From NCBI RefSeq assembly GCF_040802235.1, contig NC_133157.1, forward strand, positions 30,335,501-30,399,500: a stretch of DNA of 64,000 bases, given 5' to 3'. Shown here piece after piece: positions 1-11,099 of the stretch (position 1 is its first letter; each line of letters begins with the position of its first letter). The notes beneath the pieces were generated by a model, which saw nothing but the letters and a program-made list of their open reading frames with translations, did not search any database and was not told where the DNA came from. The position numbers and the translations under genes are program-made. Source of the stretch: Manis javanica. Lineage: Eukaryota > Chordata > Mammalia > Pholidota > Manidae.

Positions 1-1328
1 ACTATCTTATGCCGTCTACAGAAAATAAATTCAAAATGGATTAGAGACTTAAATGTAAAACCTGAACCCATAAAACTTCTAGGAGAAAAGAGGCAGTAAG
101 CTCTTTGACACTGGGCTTATGGCTATTTTTCTGGTCAGTCTCTTCAGGCAAGGGCAATAAAACCTAATAAACAAATTGGATTATATGAAACTAAAAAAGG
201 TTTTGCACAGCAAAGGAAACCATCAATAAAATGACAAGACAACCAACCTGAATGGCAGAAGATATCTGCAAGTGATATATCTGATAAGGGACTAATATAT
301 AAAGTCCAAAATACATGAAGAACTCACACAACTCATTAACAAAAAAACAAACAACCCTATTTAAAAGTGGGCAGAGGACTTGAATAGATGTTTTTTCAAA
401 GAAGACATACACATGGCTAATGGGAACATGAAAAGATGCTCCACATCACTGATCAGGGAAATGCACATGAAAACCACAGAGATATCACCTCACACCTGTC
501 AGACCGGCTATTGATTATCAAAAAGACAAGAAATAACAAGTGTTGGTGAATATGTGGAGAAAAGGAACCCTCTTAAACTGTTGGCGGGAATATAAATTGG
601 TGCAGCCACTGTGGAAAATAGTATAGAGGTTCCTCAGAATATTAAAAATAGAATTACCATATGATCTAGCAATTCCACTTCTGGGTATTTACCTGAAGAA
701 AATAAAAACACCAATTTGAGGAGACATATATGCCCCTATGTTAACTGTAGCACTATTTACAATAGCCAAGCTAAGGAAGTGACCTAAGTGTCCAGTGACA
801 GACAAATGGATAAAGATCTGTATCTATATACACATACACACACACACATAATGGAATATTACTTAGCTATAAAAAATTATTGCCTTTTTTGATAATATGG
901 ATGAACCTACAGGGTATTATGCTAAGTGAAATAAGGCAGAGAAAGACAATTACCATAAGATTTCATTTATATATGGAATCTAAAAAACAAATGAACAAAC
1001 AAACAAAACAAAATAGAAACAGACTTATAGATATAAGAAACAAACTTCTGGTTACCAGAGTTGGGGAGGTCCCAGGGGTGGGCAAAATAGGTGGAAGGGA
1101 TTAAGAGGTACAAACTTCCAGTTATAAAATAAGTCCCAGGGATGTAATGTACAGCATAGGGAATACAGTGAATGATATTGTGATAATTTTGTGTGGGGAC
1201 AGATGGTAACTAGACTTACCATGGGGATAATTTCAAAATAAATAAAAATATGAAATCACTTTGATTACCCCTGAAACTAACAGATACTGTGTGTCAATGA
1301 CATTTTATTTAAAAAAAAAAGAAAGAAA
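1..1328 (+). mobile_element. Old L1, 3' part (ORF2 C-terminal region, 3' UTR, A tail)
   Basis: Plus-strand sequence carries many-times-interrupted remains of the L1 ORF2 C-terminus (the stretches corresponding to typical L1 'KLKSFCTAK', 'GIYP' and 'MEYYSAI' blocks are still visible), then a 3' UTR ending at about 1310-1328 in an A-rich tail. The element enters from the left window edge. It is much more diverged than the young L1s further right and is antisense to INVS. Confidence 0.85.
832..850. repeat. Short (CA)n run
   Basis: Imperfect ACACAYA run inside the old L1. Confidence 0.7.
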
Positions 1329-2039
1329 AGTGCAATTATTGCATGTCAGCTTCAACAGTGGCTTGTATTCAGATATCACCATATTTTAACTAGATGATAA
1401 AACTTGTGAAATAAAAAATAAAAGATCAAGAGGACCTTGACAGGTTGTGATGAACCCAATTCAATTCACCAAGCTTTACTTACTTGTTAAGTTCTAGGCA
1501 CTGTAAATAAAATAGATCATGACACTCTCCCTGATATTAAGATGCTCACTGTGGGGAAATCAAATGTGTAAGCAAATAAATACCTTTCAGTGTGATAGGT
1601 GATATAACAGTGGTTAAATACACAAGGTACTAGAGGAACAAAGGAGGGAATGGTAAAACATCTAAGTAAGTCTGGGAAGTTCAAGTAATGATTAAATATG
1701 GATACAATAAGTTGTTACACTTGAGGCCAAAACCATAGTGTTACGAATAAAGGCTTAGTTTAAGCGATTACAGGTATAAAGCAGACTTAGAGATTTTATT
1801 TGCAAAACCTTCAGCATGAATCAACTATATCTGGTTGCCAAAATGTCAGTGATGAAAGCCATGCTCTGCTCTGTGCTCATCAGATTGGTACTGCATTCTA
1901 TTCTAAGTGTCTTATTTTCACAGATATTTAGGCATACATGGTGAAAGAGATCAAGATGGGAAGGAGACTTGAATCATGTCAGATGAAGAAGGAATGAAGG
2001 AATAGATAATAGAAAACTGGAGAAAAATATCTTCACTTG

Positions 2040-2520
2040 CCCAGAATGATTACTTTAAGACATGAGTCAGATCATGTCACTTCTCTCCTCAAAATCCTCA
2101 AATGCCTCATCTCTTTCAGAGTAAAAACATATTCCTGACAATGGCCAAAAGGCCCTCCAGGATCTGGTCACCACTTCTTTCATGTCCTCCTCACCTTGTT
2201 CACTCATCATCACACACTAGCCTACTCATTATTCCTCAAACATTCCATTCCAGGCATGTTCCCATTTTAAGACATTTCTGACGATTCTCTCTGCCTGGAA
2301 TGAAAAAAAGTTCTTCCCTCAGCCAGTCATGTGGCTAATTTCTTCACATCATTCAAGTCCTGCTTCACATGTCACCATCTCAATGAAGGCTATTTTGGTT
2401 GCCTTATTTAAATTTACAGCATGCTCTCCTCATTTGTCTCCTCCCTGGCTTTCTTGATCCTCCTTACTTTGGCACTTTGGTTATATTCCTGTTACCATAT
2501 TAGTAAATGGTCATCTGAGC
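2040..2520 (+). mobile_element. L2 (LINE-2) fragment
   Basis: Contains characteristic L2 3'-region text in sense: 'aaggccctccaggatctggtc', 'ctctgcctggaatg', 'catcattcaagtcctgcttc' and 'gtcaccatctcaatgaaggc'. Diverged, as expected for this ancient family. Confidence 0.7.
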
Positions 2521-3394
2521 TTTGTAGAAGCCTAACAGTCAAAGAAGGTATAGAACCCTATGACTGTTCAATGGAAAATGTGTCCAGGGACTGACAATAT
2601 TCATACTATAGGAATAAGGGGCCCCCTGAAATCCTCTTACTCTCTTTTGAACAGTAAAATATGAGGATGAAACAAAAACAAGAAGAGGAAATTATATGAA
2701 CAAACATGGTCCTGTAACATAAGAAGGTAATTAGAAAATGAATACTAAAATGTTCTTTGGAATTGTTGATATATATGAAATTAATCTTAAAAAGTTTAAA
2801 TGAAAATAAATGGATCTGAAGTTCCTTTTTATCAACTGTAAAAATATTCACTGGCCCTATGCCCAGAGTTTAAAAGAAATCAGCATGAGTCTAATGAAAA
2901 ACAAGCTGTAGGTCTCAGGGAAGTTCAATATATACTCTTTCTTTTCATTTTAGCTTTTGGTTGGTTTCCATGGGAATCTAGGCTTTTGGGGATCTCTAAT
3001 GTATTCATGGAAAGCAGATGCTTGTAATTTCATGACTGAATAAAAGTAGGGGTTAGTGATGAGATAAAGATGATTAGAAAATGACTATGGTTGTAAGGAA
3101 CATGAAATTGAAAACAAAATTCTGTAAATGCTGTAGATTTTAAAATATAATCTACAAGGCTGTTCTATTGTGTTTGAGAGGTATCATAACCTTAAATGAA
3201 AAACATGGACTTAAAGGTAGAAGCTCTGGGTTCAAATTCTGAATCTGGCTCATGAGAAAGAAACCCGTAGCTTCTTTGGGTGTTTGAGAAACTGGATTTG
3301 GCAATTATTCTGGGACAGAAGAACCAGAAGTCTGAGAAAGTAAGCACCAGAAGAGTATTTTAGTTTTCTTGCAGTGAGAAAATTCTCAGGAGAC

Positions 3395-3500
3395 TGAGCT
3401 GGGAATCAAAAAAAACAAGAATAATTCCTGACTCTACAAGTATCAAAGTGACCTTGAAGAAGTCAAACAAACTATACCTCAGTTTACTTATCCAGAAAAC
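3395..3500 (+). mobile_element. Possible MIR fragment
   Basis: Degenerate MIR core order (gactctac...gtgaccttgaagaagtcaaacaaacta...cctcagttt). Low information content. Confidence 0.4.
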
Positions 3501-4055
3501 ATAATATTCAACTATTCTAACTGCTGTGCAGTTACTATGAAATCAAATGAGAACAATTTTTTCTTACAAAAACTGTTAGAAAAATTCAGAGTAGTGATTT
3601 CAATCAAGAATTATTGATACATTGTTCCTTGTGACTACAGAATTCACCCATGCCAGTAGAAGTACATTAACTATACTCAAAGTATTAAAGGACAAACAGG
3701 CTTTTATTTCATTTCTCAGATTTGTTTAAAAGTAGGCCAACTCTGGTTTTGGTGGGAATATCACAATGTCTTTTGGTACCTTCTTTTAGAAGCACACCAG
3801 CTTGTTTACTTTTCAGATATCCACTGGCTACACATGTGATTTGGATCACCGTATGGTTTTGCCTATTCTTGAAATTCATATAAATAGCATATGTGTCTGA
3901 CTTCTTTAACTCAACATTATGTTTATGAAATTCACTCATGTGGTTGAATGTAGCAGCAGTTCATTCTTTCTTATTGTGTAGTAGTCCACTGTAGGAACAC
4001 ACCACCTTATTTACCCATTCACCTGTTGACAGGCATTTGGGTTGTATGTACCATT

Positions 4056-4219
4056 AAGAATGTTTGTTAGTACATCTTACTAGGTTGATAGACAGTGACT
4101 GCAATGCGGGGGTGCGGACTTGATGATATGGGTGAATGTTGACACCACAATGTTGTGCATGTGAAACCTCCATAAGATTACATATCAATGATACTTCAAT
4201 AAAATAAAAAGAATGTTTG
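4056..4219. repeat. 11-bp target-site duplication flanking a short insertion
   Basis: AAGAATGTTTG occurs at 4056-4066 and again at 4209-4219, bracketing the insertion at 4067-4208 exactly. L1-machinery target-site duplications are usually 7-20 bp. Confidence 0.85.
4067..4208 (+). mobile_element. Short (142 bp) L1-tail element with A-rich end
   Basis: Begins '(tt)agtacatcttactaggttgatagacagtgactg' and ends in a CAATAAAATAAA-type tail, flanked by a perfect 11-bp duplication. It resembles the last ~130 bp of the local L1 3' UTR (compare minus strand of 38300-38430). It starts at the same internal point as the element at 9756-9891. Confidence 0.75.
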
Positions 4220-5280
4220 CTATTATAAATACAGCTATCATGTACCTTCTCCTTATATGCCTTTTGGTGGAGGCTACTTATTTCTCTTAGGTGTTGTTGG
4301 GGTTGGAGTACACACTGCAGTGATATTGTGTGTGTGCTTGTGTTTAACTTCAGCAAAGTCAGTTTCCAGAGTAGAGGTACTAATTTACATTCTCACCAAG
4401 AATGCTAGAGTCTCAGTTTTTCCATATCCATATCAGCAATTGGTATTATCAGACTTACCTTTTAGATATTCAAATGGTTATACAGTATCTCAGAGCTTTA
4501 ATTTGCATTTCCCTGATTAGTAATGATGTTGAGCACCTTTTCATGTGTCTTTTGGGCATCTGAATATAATCTTTTGTGAACTAGGGCTATTTGTTTCCAT
4601 ATGAACAAATCTCAAAAACATGATATTAAATTAATACAGAAAGTGGGGGATGACACGCAAAGTATAATACCATTTACATGGAGAAACCTGAAAAATAATG
4701 TTGTTTCTGGACAGCTACATATGAATTAAAGGGAGAAAAATATATATGGGAATTGAAGCCACCAAAATTAGCAGACTGAGGCAGCAGAAAAAGGGGAATG
4801 GGATTTTGGAAGATAAATAGAAAAGTTCAAGTACATCCATACTGTTTTACTTAATTAAAAAATCTGAAGCAAAAATAAAAAATAATTCAGTTTTGTCTCT
4901 TTTAGGTATTAGGTACCTGAATGTTTTTATATTATTCTCTATTGTTATCTATAAGTTTAAAATAATTAATTTTTAAAATAAGTCAAAGAACATTAAGGTA
5001 TATACACAAAGGCAAAGAGAATGATGAATAATTTATTAAGAGAAGAGGATTGAAAGAATTGACTCAATTCCCTCATCCAATGATGAACTGGATTGGAAGA
5101 TCCTGATGGGTTTTCTATCTTTAACATCCATGGAGTCCTAAAGAGTAATTTGATTTCTACACCTATGCTGCAATATGACTAAAGCAATAACTGACTACTT
5201 ACACTTTTAGACAGTATATTTCTCTACCAAGCAAAATGCTTTATATCTAAGGACTCATCATTCCTAGATAACAGATTGTA

Positions 5281-5297
5281 ATATTATTATTATTATA
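5281..5297. repeat. Short (ATT)n run
   Basis: About five ATT units; ordinary microsatellite. Confidence 0.6.
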
Positions 5298-5489
5298 GAT
5301 GAAGAAACTAAGGCATACAAGAGAGATGTTTATTGAGAAATTAAGCTCAAAAAGTCTTGTAAAATCCTACTTACAAAATTCTAAGGACATGGGGTGAAAA
5401 TGAAAAGGTATACATATAACCATTAATTTAAACTTCAACAGTTTAAACACAGACCATACCATTCATAGTAAATTTATCTGATGTTCACA

Positions 5490-5720
5490 TTTACTGATTC
5501 ATTACTTCATTCATGTCATTAAACAAACATTAACTGAATCTTTATCAAATATTAGCAACCATCCTAAGACTGAAATTAAAAAGCCAAATAAGACATGGCC
5601 TCTGCTTTCAAAGCACAATAGTTGGGGTGAAATACAGATTAAGTGACATCTATGATTAATGGTAGGTAAGGGGTTAGTGCAGGGAGGACACAGGAATACA
5701 GAGTTGAAGGGTAGTGGGGA
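5490..5720 (-). mobile_element. Probable L2 fragment, antisense
   Basis: Reads as a decayed form of the L2 antisense 3' end (TTCATTCATTCAACAAATAT...), here 'ttcattcatgtcattaaacaaacatt...', followed by 'gacatggcctctgctttcaaagc'. Confidence 0.45.
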
Positions 5721-6484
5721 GCATATTGTTTGGTGGGTAAGGGTGTGTAAAATAAGGAAACCTAATACTGTTACCTAATATTAGGTTTTTCTGTAAAGTT
5801 TCAGAGGTATTTTACTCTTTTCGATTAATTTTTGTACATGGAAATAGCCTATCTTGATAACTAAAGACAATATTCAGTTTTCATGATGAATTGAGTGTTC
5901 TGTTGAGATTTAAAAAAAAACAAAGCACAGCACAACCACAACCTGAAGCTTCCTTAGTTTTTGCATTTAACATGGTATAATTTTCAAAGTGGATAGTCTT
6001 AATCTTCTTGAAGCCAAATTAATAACCTTCTGGAAGATTAAAAATATGTAACTGTTGACATTTAGTAAGATTGCTAAAGCTTGTTTATCCATACTAACAA
6101 ATAAATGTAGCTATAGAAGTCAGAGTCGTGGTAGCTTCCCTGGAGCAACCACTTCTAACAATTAGACATCTTTGGTGAGAGACCCAGAAAAGGTATGACT
6201 GATGGCTTTCTTAGATTAAACTGAAGTACTAAATGAAAAACAAATTAGGTACATGTGTTCAGTATATTGAGATTAATTTTACTATCATGGTACCATTTCC
6301 TTAGCTACTTGGATTAACAGCAATTTGTCTGCAGAGAAGTGAACATGTGTCCAAATCACTAAGCCAATCAGCACAGTTCAATAATTTCTTCATGTATGTA
6401 TTTTGAAACTGGATAAATGTTTCTAATAAACAAAATGTCTAGCATTTGTATTAATAATGACTTTCTATACAAGTAACATGAAAT

Positions 6485-6600
6485 GTATTCATTCAACCAA
6501 GATATGTGAGACATTGTGCTAGATTTAGGGGATTAAAAATAAATAAAATAATGTTCTTCCCTGAAGCTCTAGGTTAGTGGGAGAGAGACAAGCAATAATT
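6485..6600 (-). mobile_element. Probable L2 fragment, antisense
   Basis: 'attcattcaaccaagatatgtgagacattgtgctag...' followed by '...ttccctgaagctctaggttagtgggagagagacaagcaa' follows the L2 antisense 3'-end order. Confidence 0.5.
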
Positions 6601-6879
6601 ACAATATTAGGTAATGGGGCTCTAATAAAGACTTGGACAAAATGCTCCTGCGAACATGAGTTTTTTCTACTAATCAACCTAGGGAAAGATAACATAATTA
6701 ACTATCACAGAAAATCAAAAACATAGTAAGTAACATATGAGAATGGTTGATCTTCAGGTCAATAATAATTACAATGACTATTTACATGTTATGGCTGTTG
6801 ATATTTTATAAAACACTTCAATATTGTAAGGCAGATAGGCCAGCTTAATTATCACTTCGTATCTTTATCTATGATCTTT

Positions 6880-6985
6880 GTAAACAGTCAAGCAGGAATC
6901 CTGTCTTTCATCTTTATATTCCAAGGTCTAGCACAGTACCTGTTACATGCTAAGTTTTAACATATGTTGAATGAATGCATGCACA
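6880..6985 (+). mobile_element. L2 3' end, sense
   Basis: 'ccaaggtctagcacagtacctgttacatgctaag...atatgttgaatgaatgcatg' is the recognisable L2 3' terminus (...GCCTGGCACATAGTAGG...TTGTTGAATGAATGAA), diverged. Confidence 0.6.
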
Positions 6986-9693
6986 TGCACATGAATATGA
7001 TGATTACATAAATTGCACACTTCTGAGTTCACAGATAACAGATCTAAGTGGGAGAGACAATAGTTGAAAGGACTATTTGATATCTGATACTTCAGAGAGG
7101 TTCACTAAACAAAGGAAAATGAAGCTTAACAGGGATCAATACTGAGAGAACTTTTTTTATAGCAGACATATGTGATTGTTTTTTTATGTTCTTTTTAGCT
7201 GTATAATCATGGCTCCATACTAGATATTTGGCAACTACCTACTGAATGAACAGATCTACCACCATAATTATCTTGTGGATCCAACTCCTCCTGTTTATTG
7301 GCCTGAACTGTAACAGCTTTCTTTGCACCTCCACTCTCTTCCTATTCCAAAGGAGCTTTAGTTGCCATGTTGGTCCCCCTAAATACTTTGTGTAACTTAT
7401 TTTCAAATTTCCTAACTAGCTCCCTAGTATTCACGACCCTTCATTTGAAGAATATCATTAAAAAAACAAAAAAGCATAGGACGTGCATAGTACAAAATCC
7501 TGGCACTGGCACATAGCAGACACTAAATGACTAAAAATTAATGAGCTAGGTTGTCCTGGGAATTCTTGTTATTCATATGCTTTAAAATGAGAATGGATCC
7601 CTATAAAAAAACTAATTTGTTATGTAGCAGAAGACTTCAATAAGAAGGAAAATATAGGATAATGTAAAAATAATCTCTGCTGAGTTCTTTAGTTTCCCAG
7701 CTGCTGTTTACTGCTGGGTTTCTTAGAGCCTCGCCCTACATAAGCACAGTTTAGGAATCTGCTAATGATTTGCCAGGAATGTGGATCCCGATTTTTGGGT
7801 TCCATCTCTGTAGTTCCCGTCTTTTCAGGGTTTTGAGCGTCAAGTTCCAGCCACTGCTAACTCCGAACTCTATCTGGGTTTCTCAGCCTATTAAGACTAT
7901 TGTTTCCTGCTAGGGTTGTATTCTTTTATTCCAATTTGTATTGGTTGTATTCCAGTTTGGAAAATGCCTTAACAGAAAAAGCCAGGATGAATACGGAACT
8001 CATTTCACATGCTTCCCTTCTCTGAGGGATCCTACTTACTTAGATTCTGCCTATGCTGATTGTTCTCAGCGTCTTCAAACAATGTGTATATTTTGTTCAG
8101 TTTTCACAGATTCTCTGGCAGATGTGTTATCCTAAAATAGGTGGTTATGGCCTGAACTGATGCCTTGTCACAGAAGTCTCATTGGTTGCTCATTTTTCTG
8201 ATTTCTTCTTTCCTATCTTTAAAAAGTCCATCAATGGTCACTTCATATTGTGTTTCTAATGATGCCAATATCTGATGTTTTTGATGATGCAAATCTGCTT
8301 ATCATTTCTGCTTTCATGGTAGATTGCTTCCTCAAGTGTTTGGTGCTCTTTCACTGTGAGATCATTTTTTATCTGTTTACTATGGAGGAATCCTGAGTTT
8401 AAGGTGAATAGAATACATTGTCTTTAAAGAGAATTTATGTTTGTGTCTGCTCAGAGGCAGGGTGTGTACAGACCTGGGACATATCATCTCCAACTAGTCT
8501 TTGTAAATTACTTCTAGATTCTTCACCATCTTATTCCTGCCTGATCTATACTACCTCTGATTTTTAAAATAATGGTGCTTTTAAATGAGCACTAAACAAA
8601 ACATGATACAGAGTTTTGATGTGGCCAGAGCCAAGTAACGAAGAATTATTACCAACCTTGTTCTGGAAATTCTACTAGTGCTAGTATAGCCTAAAGATAC
8701 ATTACTTCTTTTGCCAAATATGCAAAAACAAACTGCAACACAAAGAAGGGAGAAATGCATAATAACTAGATAGTTGAAAGGACATGAAACTTATTTATGA
8801 AATCAGCTATATAAATTATAGTTCAACTTATTCTTTGATGCTGTAAAATAGTTACAAAAAAAAGGGCAAAACAAAAAGCAAAATAAAACAATGTGCACTG
8901 GATCTTGTGATGAGACCTACAGCGAATGTGTCTGCTCTGTGCTCTCCCCTTCTCTCAATCATTCTGATTACATAATACATACCTCCACCACAAAGAGAGG
9001 ATTTATTACCTGGTCATCAACTGAAATCCTCAGTTTTTTTCATATGATCCACTTGATGTTAAGTTAGGTTCCCCCAATCTACATTTCTGAAGTTTGAGTT
9101 TTAATCCTAAATGAATCACAATTGAAAATTGAAAGCATATCGAATCCTTAACAAATTGGATTTTCAATTTGAAATGTTTACTTTTTTATGTAACATGTTA
9201 AATGGAGTTACCCTTCCTGAATGAATAATTTTAACAGCTGACAAGTCTAGGTGAGAGGTTAGAAATACCTGAGCAGTAGTTAAAAGTAAGATTGAAAATG
9301 AGGGAGATTTTTAAAAAATTACTATAATGAAAAGCAAATTCAAGAGCAGTAACTTTGGAAATAACCTGACAGACCTAACTAATAAGAGCACATAACTAGC
9401 ATATTCAGTAGTATGTCTTACTGGCAGTCTCTTTTTATGCATTCAACTAATGAAAAGGTATTTTTCTAACCCCTCAATTAATCAGCTATATCTGGTTCAC
9501 ATTTTTCAATGGGAAATAACTTTAATAGTTTCTACTGGACCCAACTAATTTTTATTGCTTTTTATTCCAAAAATGTATGTCTAAAATAAAAAAGGAAAAA
9601 TCAGGCACTGGAAATATATTTTATAGATCAAAATGTTACAGAGGGAAAAATAGTTTTCAGGTAAATAAATCTTTAAATAAATTTAGAAGCTTC

Positions 9694-9724
9694 TTATTTT
9701 ATTTTATTTTATTTTATTTTATTC
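9694..9724. repeat. (ATTTT)n pentanucleotide repeat
   Basis: About six ATTTT units in tandem. Confidence 0.9.
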
Positions 9725-9741
9725 TTTGATGTGTTAACCTT

Positions 9742-9905
9742 AAAAATCTCAGCTCCCTTTTACAGCATCTTACTATGTTGATGGACAGTGACTGTGAACA
9801 GGGATGTGGGGGGGACTTGGTGAAAGGGGGAGCCTAGTAAACATAATGTCCTTCATGTAATTGTAGATTAATGATACCAAAACAAAAAACAAAAAATCTC
9901 AGCTC
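9742..9905. repeat. 14-bp target-site duplication flanking a short insertion
   Basis: AAAAATCTCAGCTC at 9742-9755 is repeated at 9892-9905, exactly bracketing the 136-bp element at 9756-9891. Confidence 0.88.
9756..9891 (+). mobile_element. Short (136 bp) L1-tail element with A-rich end
   Basis: Begins 'ccttttacagcatcttactatgttgatggacagtgactg', contains 'gcctagtaaacataatgtccttcatgtaattgtagatt', which matches the terminal L1 3' UTR seen on the minus strand of 38300-38430, and ends in an ACCAAAACAAAAAACAAA tail. It is flanked by a perfect 14-bp duplication, so it was retroposed at this length. Same 5' starting point as the 4067-4208 element. Confidence 0.78.
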
Positions 9906-9954
9906 TTGACAATGCCTTTAAAAACTTGATTTTATACCTTATAAATCAAAGTTT

Positions 9955-9993
9955 TTATACTGTGTAAATCAACATTTGATTTACACAGTATAA
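9955..9993. repeat. Perfect 17-bp inverted repeat, 5-nt loop
   Basis: TTATACTGTGTAAATCA (9955-9971) and its exact reverse complement (9977-9993) are separated by ACATT. It would fold into a cruciform or, if transcribed, a hairpin. A further related 'atcaacatttatact' follows. Confidence 0.85.
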
Positions 9994-10510
9994 ATCAACA
10001 TTTATACTGGCAATGTGGTTTTCAATTTTAAAGAAGTTGAAATACACTCAGAAAATTAATTTGTTATGCCCCCTAATGCCATGTATTTTAAGAGAGACTG
10101 CAACATTATATTACAAAAACAATACTTATAAGGAAAAAATTTTCAACAGTGAAAAAGTATAAAAATTCACATATATTCCCAATATTTAAACCTAACTACT
10201 AATATCTAGTGTCTTTCTTTTTGATCTTTGCTTTTTTTCCTATGCATAAACCATTGTGTAATACAGTTTAATTATATCGTACATGTAATTTTGATTCCTT
10301 TTCCCTGACTTAGCCTTGGATAAGCTAAACTTGGATAAGTAAAGGTAGTCACTATTGATTATCTGTGCTCTGTACTTTAAAGTAAACATGAAACTAAGAG
10401 TCACCACATACTTGTGATTTCTTTATCATCTGTTGATTGTGTAGTTCCATTAATCAAGCAACAAATAACCACAGTAAAGGTTTACCCTTCAAAGGAATTT
10501 TACTTCTCAC

Positions 10511-10677
10511 CTTTTGAGCTGCAAGATGGAGGGCTGTTCTCTGGCTATGGTCAGTTTTATTAACATCTGCTCCTGCCTTCAGGAGAGCATCTGCACAATC
10601 CAGTCTGTCAGCCAACACACAATACATGAGAGGTGTCCTCCCAAACTGGTCTTCTTTGTCTTTAAGGGCAGAGTTTC
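10511..10677 (-). CDS. INVS: INVS (inversin) coding exon 3, first ankyrin repeats
   Basis: Internal exon of inversin, a large ankyrin-repeat and IQ-motif protein of the proximal primary cilium (the inversin compartment) that shifts Wnt signalling from the beta-catenin branch to the planar-polarity branch; its loss causes nephronophthisis type 2 and situs inversus. Read on the minus strand, a pyrimidine-rich ...CTAG acceptor sits just above 10677 and an AAG|GTGAGA donor at 10510/10511. The 167 bp complete a glycine codon split with exon 2 and continue GNSALKDKEDQFGRTPLMYC, then an ankyrin-type core with TPLMYCVLADRLDCADALL, GADVNKTD and TALHLAAQK. Exons 2 and 3 together give 273 nt (91 codons), so the next junction is phase 0. 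The frame is intact and the match to remembered mammalian inversin is essentially residue for residue. Exon 4 is not in the window. Confidence 0.96.
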
Positions 10678-10744
10678 CTAGGAATATAAGAAACAGATAA
10701 TGAGTGATATTAAGCATTGTTATTACCAGTGTAACTCGGAACAC

Positions 10745-10975
10745 TTACTAAGCATTGGTCATCAAGCACTGTGCTACATACATGAAATATGTTAGCTTAT
10801 TTTTTCTTACCTTATGAAATAGATAGTACCGCCCCATATTACAGGAAACAGACGTGGAGATGTTAAGTAACCTGTTTACATTCCACTGGAAGTTGGTGGT
10901 AGAGCTAAAATTCAAACTGATTGTTGATCTAAAGGTTATATTCTTAACCACTATGTTATACTGAATTAACATTTA
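10745..10975 (-). mobile_element. MIR, antisense, next to INVS exon 3
   Basis: Antisense MIR order is clear: 'ttaccttatgaaatagatagtac...attacaggaaacagacgtggagatgttaagtaacctgtttac...ggtagagctaaaattcaaactg...ttcttaaccactatgttatact'. It ends about 70 bp upstream of the exon 3 acceptor. Confidence 0.8.
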
Positions 10976-11099
10976 GAGATATGGAACTCACTCCTTTCTT
11001 TTGTCAACAAACATTTAGAGCAGACCATACACCAAGCATTGTGGTATGTTTTTATGAGAGAAACAAACACGAGTCATGGTTGCCTTCCCATATTAGACA

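Larger units (their letters stand above)
3710..4600 (-). mobile_element. Ancient L1 (L1M-type) antisense fragment, split by a later insertion
   Basis: Minus-strand L1 ORF2-end/3' UTR relic, recognisable from antisense blocks such as 'ttatttacccattcacctgttgac', 'ctaatttacattctcaccaa' and 'tttaatttgcatttccctgattagtaatgatgttgagcacc'. A 142-bp element at 4067-4208 interrupts it cleanly, so the L1 is the older of the two. Confidence 0.75.
1..10510 (-). other. INVS: INVS intron 3 (partial)
   Basis: AT-rich intron downstream of INVS exon 3. Apart from the repeats listed separately, no exon, RNA gene or conserved coding frame was recognised. The exon 4 ankyrin segment expected next in INVS is absent. 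1330-2030, 2520-3390, 4880-5480, 5730-6470, 6990-7680 and 8480-9690 show nothing I can name. 7690-8470 may be a very old antisense L1/HAL1-type fragment, weakly supported. Confidence 0.75.

Noticed and set aside
10454..10510. C-terminal extension of the inversin exon 3 frame past 10511
   Set aside because: The AAG|GTGAGA donor at 10510/10511 and the match to inversin both end at 10511; the remainder is intron read-through.
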